14,295 bases of DNA from an uncultured Desulfurellaceae bacterium (GTDB taxonomy: Bacteria > Campylobacterota_A > Desulfurellia > Desulfurellales > Hippeaceae): positions 1 to 14,295 of the forward strand of contig CAJXLZ010000006.1 in assembly GCA_913056505.1 (NCBI GenBank). The letters run 5' to 3'. The notes under the pieces are model-generated. The model saw nothing but the letters and a program-made list of their open reading frames with translations, did not search any database and had not been told where the DNA came from. Shown piece by piece: positions 1 to 6,961 of this stretch; the first letter of the stretch is position 1, and every line of letters starts with the position of its first letter. The translations under genes and the position numbers were made by a program.

Positions 1-1190
1 TCTACCAATATCTTATCTGCATTTTGACTATTTTCTTCACACTCATCAAGATATGTATTGAATAGGCGCACTATATGAAATATATAGCCCATAGTTTTAG
101 GAACATTAAAATCACTGTCCATACTCTCTTCAAAAAAATTAATCATATTCAAGACAGCACTTCTCAGATCATCACTCTCTTGAAGAAAATTATCATTGGA
201 TAGGCTAAATTTTTTTATCCTTAGCATAAAGTTATAAAATCTATTCAGAGCCTCTCTCGCAGCTTCTAAACCTTCAAATGAAAAATCCAAAGGACTTCTG
301 TAGTGAGCAGTTAACAAAAAATACCTCAGCTCCTCACCCTTAAACTGCTTAAGTATATCCCTAATCGTAAAGAAATTGCCCAGCGATTTGCTCATCTTTT
401 CCTTATTTATCTTAACGAAGGCATTGTGTATCCAATATTTCGCAAATTCTTTATCCGTTGCAGCTTGCGATTGCGCTATCTCATTCTCATGATGGGGAAA
501 TATCAAATCCTCACCGCCGCCGTGTATATCAAAACTCTCTCCTAAATATTTCATACTCATAGCAGAACACTCTATATGCCATCCCGGCCTGCCCATACCC
601 CAGGGCGAGTCCCACGCAGGTTCATTTTCTTTGGAGCGCTTCCATAGAGCAAAATCCAGTGGGCTTTTCTTGCGCTCATCTATTTCAATACGTGCACCGC
701 TTTTCAATTCATCTATATTCCTATGCGACAGTTTGCCATACTCTTTAAACTTTTCCACACTGTAATAAACATCACCATCAATTTCATAGGCATAGCCTTT
801 ATCCAAAAGCCTCTGCACTAAATTAATTATTTCCTTTATATGATCTGTAGCTTTGGGTTCATATGTAGGTCTCTTGATGCCTATGGCTTCCATATCCTTA
901 CAATATTCATCTATATATTTCTCAGCCACAACTTGCGAGCTTGTATTTCTTTCATTAGCCCTTTTTATTATTTTATCGTCAACATCGGTGAAGTTCTTTA
1001 CAAATGTTACATCATATCCCTTATACTCAAGATATCTGTATATGATATCAAATGCTACAGCACTTCGAGCATGGCCCACATGGCAATAATCGTATACTGT
1101 TACGCCGCATACATACATCCCGACCTTATTGTCGTTTATAGGATGGAATTCAACAAGTTTTCTCTGTGCAGAATCATAAATTTCAAGCAT
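1..1190 (-). CDS. cysS: Cysteinyl-tRNA synthetase, 3' end cut by window
   Basis: This class I aminoacyl-tRNA synthetase charges tRNA-Cys with cysteine in the cytoplasm. About 396 residues are visible in one uninterrupted frame; the family is usually 460-490 residues, so the C-terminal tRNA-binding part is missing only because the window ends. The HIGH-type motif reads HVGH at residues 37-40 (positions 1071-1082). The KMSKS motif is exact at residues 265-269 (384-398). The family's zinc ligands are visible: Cys28 in the segment YVCGVTVYDY, the Cys in GWHIECSAMS, and the His/Glu in HHENEIAQS. The ATG at 1188-1190 lies 4 bases after the LysM gene stop, and its Shine-Dalgarno (GAGG) sits in the last codons of that gene, which suggests co-transcription from the promoter near 2871-2899. 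The identity is secure. Confidence 0.97.
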   Translation of the reverse strand, partial: MLEIYDSAQRKLVEFHPINDNKVGMYVCGVTVYDYCHVGHARSAVAFDIIYRYLEYKGYDVTFVKNFTDVDDKIIKRANERNTSSQVVAEKYIDEYCKDMEAIGIKRPTYEPKATDHIKEIINLVQRLLDKGYAYEIDGDVYYSVEKFKEYGKLSHRNIDELKSGARIEIDERKKSPLDFALWKRSKENEPAWDSPWGMGRPGWHIECSAMSMKYLGESFDIHGGGEDLIFPHHENEIAQSQAATDKEFAKYWIHNAFVKINKEKMSKSLGNFFTIRDILKQFKGEELRYFLLTAHYRSPLDFSFEGLEAAREALNRFYNFMLRIKKFSLSNDNFLQESDDLRSAVLNMINFFEESMDSDFNVPKTMGYIFHIVRLFNTYLDECEENSQNADKILV

Positions 1191-1194
1191 ACAA

Positions 1195-2160
1195 CTACCT
1201 CAATACATAGGTTTGCATAGTATCTATAACCTCTTTGTAATCTGAAACAGAGGGGACAAAAACAGATATATAATTTTTATATTGACTCACAACGATGCCT
1301 TCCGCAACATTTATGTTCTCCAATGCACCTTCATTAACCCTATCAACAAAAACAGTTTTGCCCAATATATTTTCATTGATATTCTTTAAAATTTTAAAGA
1401 ATATATAGTTGCCTGTCTTGCTGCTTAAATCATATTCGCAAGCTGATATCACTTTTACCTTTACATTCCCCAGCGTAGCACACCTTAAGCGCTTCACTTG
1501 TCTAAACGGATATGCGAAGGATAGAATATTATTCTGGTTTATGGCATCTATAGATTTGGCGATTACTGCCTCATATCCGCCTTTGATTTTTTTTCCTACA
1601 TCTACAACACCTATGGGGACAAATATTTTAATTCCCGACGTTCCCTCAAGCGTTCTGTAAGTATCCAATTTACTGTACACATATACCTCTTTAGGAAGCT
1701 TTTTTTGCGTCTTTATAAATACCTTATCTTTGGGATAAACGTTTAAATGATTGACCGTATCATAGATCAATTTTCCTGCAATAAAACTGTTCTGTTTCCA
1801 TGAGCAAAAACTATTGCCACAATCTGAATAATATATGCCATTATCCAACCATACAGAAGAATCAAATCTATTTGCAACAATTTTCTTTATATGCTTCTTT
1901 GCAACTTTCTTATAACTGGGTATAACGATACCATATTTTGTGAACTCTATCACCTCACCGGGAAATATCAAATTCGGATTATTGATATAAACATTATTAA
2001 GCCATATTTTACCCCATAAAAACGGATCTTTATAGTGCGACTTCGATATATCCCAGAGCGTATCATGCGGTTTTATAGTATAAAAATTACCCGCATAACT
2101 TTTAAAAGAAAAATTTATTGCCGATATCACAACCGCGACAAAAAACAGCAACCTTTTCAT
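1195..2160 (-). CDS. Exported LysM-domain protein
   Basis: A 321-residue protein, probably periplasmic and peptidoglycan-associated. It has a signal peptide (MKRLLFF..., hydrophobic to about residue 19, likely cleavage after SYA at residue 23). A LysM domain follows at about residues 25-74, beginning YTIKPHDTLWDIS and containing LWGKIWLNN and an LIFPGEVIEF end. This long LysM variant is common in proteins of Gram-negative bacteria encoded near tol-pal genes. The remaining ~245 residues match nothing I can name; they look beta-rich and hold four cysteines (114, 119, 227, 241), which could form disulfides in the periplasm. The start is supported by an AGGAGG Shine-Dalgarno at 2165-2170. It is second in the cpoB-like/LysM/cysS unit. 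A role in cell-wall or septum maintenance is inferred from the domain and from its CpoB neighbour, not shown. Confidence 0.88.
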   Translation of the reverse strand: MKRLLFFVAVVISAINFSFKSYAGNFYTIKPHDTLWDISKSHYKDPFLWGKIWLNNVYINNPNLIFPGEVIEFTKYGIVIPSYKKVAKKHIKKIVANRFDSSVWLDNGIYYSDCGNSFCSWKQNSFIAGKLIYDTVNHLNVYPKDKVFIKTQKKLPKEVYVYSKLDTYRTLEGTSGIKIFVPIGVVDVGKKIKGGYEAVIAKSIDAINQNNILSFAYPFRQVKRLRCATLGNVKVKVISACEYDLSSKTGNYIFFKILKNINENILGKTVFVDRVNEGALENINVAEGIVVSQYKNYISVFVPSVSDYKEVIDTMQTYVLR

Positions 2161-2171
2161 ATTTCCTCCTA
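2161..2171 (-). promoter_or_regulatory. Ribosome binding site overlapping upstream stop codon
   Basis: The stop codon of the cpoB-like gene (TAG, 2169-2171) overlaps a strong AGGAGG (2165-2170) four bases before the LysM ATG. Ribosomes finishing the first gene end on the binding site of the next, so the two are likely translationally coupled. Confidence 0.8.
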
Positions 2172-2846
2172 CCTCGTTTTAGATTCTATTTTTTTAGCAT
2201 ATACACTACCCGGAAATTTAGATTTCAGCATATTTTGATAATAGAGCTTATTGCTATAATCGTGTTTTTTACCATATATAATCGTTAACAGATACATAGC
2301 GGCATCCGTTTTACCGCATTTTGTAACTGGTTTATCGGGATATTGTGCAATAAGCTTTTTCAATATCTGTTCAGATTTATTTAGATCACCCATATGAAGA
2401 TATGCATCTGCAAGCCAAAACATAGCATTATCGTACAAATCACTCGTCTTAAACACCCGCAGAAAATTTAAAAATGCATCTTTTGCCTTAGTGTATTCAA
2501 AATTCCTATAATATTTAAGTGCAGCATCGTAAACTGCTTTATCGTTTTTATTATTTATCGAAGTTATATCTTTACTCTTCTGCACATTATCCACACTTTC
2601 TATTAACGCAGCGGGCGGTATATTATCATATGTTTTGCTTTTTTCTCTTTGCTTTTCAATACGTTTCTCTATTGCAATTAGTCTCTTGTTAATACTATCA
2701 ATTCTTTTAGAGTTAGACGCTATATTTATACTATTTGTGCTTATTCTATTTTCCATAGCAATCACTTTTTTATTTAACAAATTATAGTTTCCGCGACTGC
2801 AGGATGATAATAACAATATTAGAAACAAAAGAATTACCCTCTTCAC
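2169..2846 (-). CDS. cpoB: CpoB/YbgF-like outer-membrane lipoprotein with TPR repeats
   Basis: A 225-residue protein of the CpoB (YbgF) type, which in other Gram-negative bacteria works with Tol-Pal and peptidoglycan synthases during envelope constriction. Visible parts: a lipoprotein signal peptide with lipobox LLSSC (Cys16; Ser at +2 fits outer-membrane sorting), a predicted coiled coil at about 27-70 rich in I/L/N/E/K, a linker at 71-103, then TPR-like helices at 104-222 (YDAALKYYRNFEYTKAKDAF, then DNAMFWLADAYLHMGDLNKS). E. coli CpoB is soluble, so the lipid anchor is a difference. The start codon is GTG (2844-2846) with GAGG at 2854-2857; an ATG overlapping it at 2846-2848 is out of frame and stops at once. 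It is first in its operon, and no tol or pal gene is seen in the window. The family is fairly sure; the exact cellular role is inferred. Confidence 0.85.
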   Translation of the reverse strand: MKRVILLFLILLLSSCSRGNYNLLNKKVIAMENRISTNSINIASNSKRIDSINKRLIAIEKRIEKQREKSKTYDNIPPAALIESVDNVQKSKDITSINNKNDKAVYDAALKYYRNFEYTKAKDAFLNFLRVFKTSDLYDNAMFWLADAYLHMGDLNKSEQILKKLIAQYPDKPVTKCGKTDAAMYLLTIIYGKKHDYSNKLYYQNMLKSKFPGSVYAKKIESKTR

Positions 2847-2870
2847 ATCATCACCTCATAGATTACAGTC

Positions 2871-2899
2871 AGTTTATATGAAAAGTAGGATAATGTCAA
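2871..2899 (-). promoter_or_regulatory. Sigma-70-type promoter for cpoB-like/LysM/cysS
   Basis: On the minus strand a perfect TTGACA (2894-2899) is followed by TATAAA after 15 bases (2873-2878) or TAAACT after 17 bases (2871-2876). It lies about 25-30 bases before the GTG start at 2846 and is the only good candidate upstream of the leftward operon. The choice of -10 hexamer is uncertain. Confidence 0.65.
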
Positions 2900-2921
2900 A
2901 ATTTACTGGCCTTGTGAAAAA

Positions 2922-2940
2922 AACCTGTTGTCAACAAGTT
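2922..2940. repeat. 19-base imperfect palindrome in the divergent promoter region
   Basis: AACCTGTTGTCAACAAGTT has 9-base arms around a central T with 8 of 9 positions paired. It lies between two divergent promoters, roughly 20 bases upstream of one -35 box (2952) and 22 upstream of the other (2899), which fits an operator. Read on the minus strand it is followed by a run of T (2917-2923 region), so a weak terminator for transcripts antisense to the dsbC-like gene is an alternative reading. Confidence 0.5.
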
Positions 2941-2951
2941 GCTTATCTTCA

Positions 2952-2980
2952 TTGCATAAATACCATTTTTAAGATATAAT
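2952..2980 (+). promoter_or_regulatory. Sigma-70-type promoter for the dsbC-like operon
   Basis: TTGCAT (2952-2957), a 17-base spacer and a perfect TATAAT (2975-2980) lie 31 bases before the ATG at 3012. It should drive the whole rightward operon to 10514, since no other gap of usable size exists before the response regulator stop. Confidence 0.75.
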
Positions 2981-3011
2981 TGCTTTTAAAATTAAATGGT
3001 GGAGGTTTAAT

Positions 3012-3830
3012 ATGTTGAAAAAGGGTTTCGGGTTGATTGTGTTATTTTTTATTATGACGAGCTTTGCTTTTGCAAGTGGCAACAACAGTGCATATAAGAA
3101 TGTTTTAAGCAAGATTATACCGCCGCAGATACACTACACGCTAAAGCAGTCTAAAGAACACAAGATAAAAGGGTTTGATACACTGATTATATCCATAAAG
3201 CAAGAATCTTTGGGTACAACTATACATAGGTATATCTGGATATCAAAAGACAAAAAAACCGTAATACCAACGTTGTTGGATGTTTCCAAAATAAGACCGG
3301 AAAGAATTATGCCAAAAAACAGCTTTGATCGTTTGCCTGTAGATATTAGTTGGTTTACAACATATCTTTCTAAACTACCCAAAGACTTTAAAAAATCGTA
3401 CGGCAAAGGTAAAACAGATGTATATCTTTTTAGTGATCCATATTGTCCGTATTGTAAAAAACAGTTAAAGGCATTGGAAAGCTTGGCGGAAAACAATAAA
3501 ATCAAACTACGCATTCTTCCTTTTAATGTTCACGGAGCAAAAGCGCAAGATGCATCCATATTGTTTTGGGATATTGAAAAACATCAAGGTCTAAAAAATG
3601 CAATCTCAAAAATCGAGGGTGCGGGCTATGCGGATATAGACAAAATGGTAAAGGATAATCAGAAGAAAATAGACAAGCTAAGAAAAGGGTATATGCCCAA
3701 GATGAAAGAGCTGTCGAGCTTGCTGATGGAACACCGTTTCAATGGAACTCCTGTAATATTCATAATGAAAAAAAATAACAAAGCACTAATCTTTTTAGGC
3801 TTATCGGATATCTCAAAATACATTAAGTGA
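3012..3830 (+). CDS. dsbC: DsbC/DsbG-family periplasmic thiol:disulfide isomerase
   Basis: A 272-residue exported thioredoxin-fold protein. DsbC-type proteins are periplasmic dimers that reshuffle wrong disulfides. Residues 1-22 form a signal peptide (hydrophobic, ending FAFAS). Residues ~24-115 correspond to the N-terminal dimerisation part, and a helical linker leads to the thioredoxin fold from about 133. The active site is CPYC (Cys145, Cys148) in the context LFSDPYCPYCKK, and the cis-proline motif is Thr246-Pro247 (NGTPVIF). The FSDPxCPYC context is typical of DsbC/DsbG, although E. coli DsbC has CGYC. GGAGG at 3001-3005 supports the ATG at 3012. It is the first gene of the rightward operon and overlaps the next gene by 4 bases. 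DsbG-like reduction of single cysteines is an alternative; no DsbD partner is in the window. Confidence 0.85.
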   Translation: MLKKGFGLIVLFFIMTSFAFASGNNSAYKNVLSKIIPPQIHYTLKQSKEHKIKGFDTLIISIKQESLGTTIHRYIWISKDKKTVIPTLLDVSKIRPERIMPKNSFDRLPVDISWFTTYLSKLPKDFKKSYGKGKTDVYLFSDPYCPYCKKQLKALESLAENNKIKLRILPFNVHGAKAQDASILFWDIEKHQGLKNAISKIEGAGYADIDKMVKDNQKKIDKLRKGYMPKMKELSSLLMEHRFNGTPVIFIMKKNNKALIFLGLSDISKYIK

Positions 3831-6800
3831 GAATGTCTTTTCTGAAAAAGACCCTTATTGCAATAGGATTTCTTATTATTCTATCTGTAATAGGGACCTC
3901 TTTACTCTGGCATATAGCAGTAGAACACTTAGCAACGCGCTTCACATCACGATATATAGTTAATATAGCTTCTCCTGTGGTATCAATAGAAAAAATAGGC
4001 AAAATACACACGAAAAAGCAATTTCCTTACATTAATATTTATTTGGATAAATTATATTTAAAAAAGAACAAGACAACTGTTCGTACTGAAAATATAAGCG
4101 ATAAAATCTCCATATTCAAGGCTGTTGCTGCCTATCTTATGCATAAGAAATACTACGGCGATATATATATAGACAAGATGTATGCAGACATAAAGCTGCC
4201 TAAACCGTCTAAAAAACCCGCACAGATTTTTATTGCACCTATTCCAATTAGCGTAAATATAAAGAATGCGGATATAATATTTAGAAAACACATATTTAAG
4301 GGCTCAATAGATATAGGTTACAATGCTATTCTTGGAAACAATAGCGTTGATTTTAAAGGGACGGCAGATTCAAATCGCATAAATCTGCACTTAGCACTAA
4401 AAAAACATAAAATATTATCGGATATTAACGCCCATTTTGATAAATTGAAATTCTACCAAATAAAACATATATATGGTTCTTTTGAGCTAAGCAATTTTAG
4501 AGAGCTAACATTCAATATCAACGTTGATAAAATAAATTATAAGGGCATCAATATAATAAAACCGTATTTCTCGGGCAGTGTTGTTAAAAAGGACAGCAAT
4601 AATTTCAAAATAAACAGTATAAATATATCATCGGAAAACGGATTCTTCTTATATCTAAACGGCAATATAGATACAAAGCATATACTAAATTCCAATATAG
4701 CAGGTTCAATTGCTACGCCATTTATAGATGTAACACCGTTTATATCTATAATACCTGTTAAAAATATTGATCAATATGTAAAATCTGCAAATATAAAAAT
4801 TAAAAATCTGAAATTCAGCGGTGTCCTATCTCCAAAAAGCATAAAAACAGGCACAATATATGCGAAACATACACAATTCAGAATAAGTAAAAATACAGGT
4901 TATTTCCATGTTAAGCATGCATTTATTAACATATCTCAAGACGATGTAGAAGCTACGGCAGATGGCACTTTCAGTACCATAAAATTTCAAAACTCAACAT
5001 TAACAGTTCACCGCATAAAGGGATATCCATGCGATATGGATCTGCATTACTACGGCATTGCCGACAGTTCGGCTAATAAATTTTTAAAAAATGCCATTAT
5101 TCCAAAAGATGATTGGGCACTATTGGGCAATGCCACAAATATTAAAGGATATGTTGATGCCACTACAGTTGTAAGAGGATACAGATGGTCGTCTAAACCG
5201 TTTTTTGATTTTGACATTGTAATTAATGCAAAAGATGTCTCATTTAACGATGATAATATTCCTCAAAAATTTATACAAGCGAGTGGAACCGTGGAGATTA
5301 AAAGGGTGATGTCTTTTGGCAAAATCAAGAATATGTATGTTAAATTAAAAAATATAGACGCAAAAACAAAGACCTCTCACCTTACGACGAAGTTATCAAC
5401 AATTTATCTTCATCCTCTACGATTTGATGGCACGTTTTCAACAAATATCAGTAAATACGATTTTACATTTTTAGAAAACCATCTGCTCGATAAGCAAATA
5501 TTCACGCCACAAGGTAAAATGCATATTACAGGAAAATTAAAAGGCAATGCAAAAAATTTCGGCTACTCCGCGCATATTATTGCAGGATACACCATTTTTA
5601 GCAAGAGCTTAAGCGCATCCGCAATAGATGTAAATGGCAATTTCAACAAAGGCATACTCAATATAAAAAACATCTCTATAAAAAAAGATGGAAAAAAGAT
5701 TCTTGGACTTAAAGGCAGCGCGAATATAAAAAAATTCTCATACGATATTGTATTGGATGCAGTCAATTTCGAGGTTCCATATATTTTTACACTGGTACCA
5801 CAAAAAACTATCCTTTTAAAAGACGGTGTATTAAACGGCGAAGTAAAAATCTCGGGCATAATGGACAAAATAACATCATCAAGTGGCAATATTATTCTAA
5901 AAAACGGATACATATCGGATAAAATAAATGACATAAATTTTACAAGCAATTTTAATAATAAAAAACTAAATATCAGCAATGGACAATGTATGTTGATAGG
6001 CAATAAAACTAAATTCAACGCATCAATACTGTTTTCAAAAGAAAAAAGTATATCGGCCAATATTAAAGCAGATACATTTAATATAGATTACAAGAAACTG
6101 AAATCAAAAAAGAAGGATAGGAAATTCAGAATAAATTTGCCAAAAATAGGCATTAATATAAACGGCAACATAAAACAGTTAAGCATACGCAATTTTATGG
6201 GCGATGCGGGATTGAAAAATGTTCATTTTAATATTTTTAATAGCGCAAAAGAAAGCAACATCAAACTCAATTCCGATGATACCAATATTGACATAGCCGT
6301 TAAAAAACGCAAGAATAGATGTGATATGTCAATTCATATAAAAGATTCTTCTCTATTTGCACAATTGACAAAATATGATAAAAAAGACAATAAATTTATA
6401 TTTAATTCGATGCTGCATAACAATAACGCAAATATTATTGATATTAAAAATCTATACGGCACGGCTCAGTTGGAGATAAGAAATGGTAGTTTCAAAGGAA
6501 TGCCTCATATGTATAAAATACTGTCTGCCACAAATATTACACAGATATTAATAGGAAAAATTAAATTTAAAAAAGATTTTAGATACAAGGAAATTTCAGG
6601 AACCTTTGATATAAAAAACGGCATAATAACGACGCCAAGCGGCAAGGCTTTGATAGCTCGCGGTGAAGATATTGATATTTTTACGACCGGAAAATATGAA
6701 TTATTAAAAAATTATATAGACATACACACAATATTTACGACATTCAGAGGCATAAATAAGATTATATCATCTATCCCTTTAATAGGCTGGATAATAGGAG

Positions 6801-6961
6801 GAAAAGAGAAAAGCTTTACCGGAGTAGCATTCCACATAAAAGGCGACATAGACGGTAAGTTGTCCGTTAAACCAATACCATTAAAAAATATGGGCGAGGG
6901 TATAATTGACATCATAAAAAGAACAATTACGCTACCCATTCATATTTTCGGAGTAAAATAG
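3827..6961 (+). CDS. AsmA/YhdP-like giant envelope protein (probable intermembrane lipid transport)
   Basis: A 1044-residue protein with one N-terminal membrane helix (about residues 9-28) after a basic start, then a ~1000-residue, beta-rich body rich in Asn, Lys and Ile. This is the layout of the AsmA-like proteins (AsmA, YhdP, TamB), which span the periplasm and are thought to carry phospholipids between membranes. The C-terminal part from about residue 889 looks like the conserved AsmA/YhdP C-terminus: a KILSATNITQILIGK segment, FDIKNGIITTPS, then IPLIGWIIGG near residue 982 and KGDIDGKLSVKPIPL close to the end. The GTG at 3827 overlaps the dsbC-like stop by four bases (GTGA); an in-frame ATG at 3833 is equally possible because neither has a strong Shine-Dalgarno. 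Membership of the AsmA-like superfamily is likely; which subfamily, and whether it moves lipid, is inference. Confidence 0.78.
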   Translation: MRMSFLKKTLIAIGFLIILSVIGTSLLWHIAVEHLATRFTSRYIVNIASPVVSIEKIGKIHTKKQFPYINIYLDKLYLKKNKTTVRTENISDKISIFKAVAAYLMHKKYYGDIYIDKMYADIKLPKPSKKPAQIFIAPIPISVNIKNADIIFRKHIFKGSIDIGYNAILGNNSVDFKGTADSNRINLHLALKKHKILSDINAHFDKLKFYQIKHIYGSFELSNFRELTFNINVDKINYKGINIIKPYFSGSVVKKDSNNFKINSINISSENGFFLYLNGNIDTKHILNSNIAGSIATPFIDVTPFISIIPVKNIDQYVKSANIKIKNLKFSGVLSPKSIKTGTIYAKHTQFRISKNTGYFHVKHAFINISQDDVEATADGTFSTIKFQNSTLTVHRIKGYPCDMDLHYYGIADSSANKFLKNAIIPKDDWALLGNATNIKGYVDATTVVRGYRWSSKPFFDFDIVINAKDVSFNDDNIPQKFIQASGTVEIKRVMSFGKIKNMYVKLKNIDAKTKTSHLTTKLSTIYLHPLRFDGTFSTNISKYDFTFLENHLLDKQIFTPQGKMHITGKLKGNAKNFGYSAHIIAGYTIFSKSLSASAIDVNGNFNKGILNIKNISIKKDGKKILGLKGSANIKKFSYDIVLDAVNFEVPYIFTLVPQKTILLKDGVLNGEVKISGIMDKITSSSGNIILKNGYISDKINDINFTSNFNNKKLNISNGQCMLIGNKTKFNASILFSKEKSISANIKADTFNIDYKKLKSKKKDRKFRINLPKIGININGNIKQLSIRNFMGDAGLKNVHFNIFNSAKESNIKLNSDDTNIDIAVKKRKNRCDMSIHIKDSSLFAQLTKYDKKDNKFIFNSMLHNNNANIIDIKNLYGTAQLEIRNGSFKGMPHMYKILSATNITQILIGKIKFKKDFRYKEISGTFDIKNGIITTPSGKALIARGEDIDIFTTGKYELLKNYIDIHTIFTTFRGINKIISSIPLIGWIIGGKEKSFTGVAFHIKGDIDGKLSVKPIPLKNMGEGIIDIIKRTITLPIHIFGVK

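Noticed and set aside
840..1220. Plus-strand open frames over cysS
   Set aside because: They lie opposite the conserved HIGH-motif end of cysS, which is continuous on the minus strand.
2847..3011. Sigma-54 promoter (GG-N10-GC type) or small RNA in the intergenic region
   Set aside because: I found no TGGCAC-N5-TTGC-like element here; both strands have better sigma-70-type boxes, and nothing supports a separate RNA gene.
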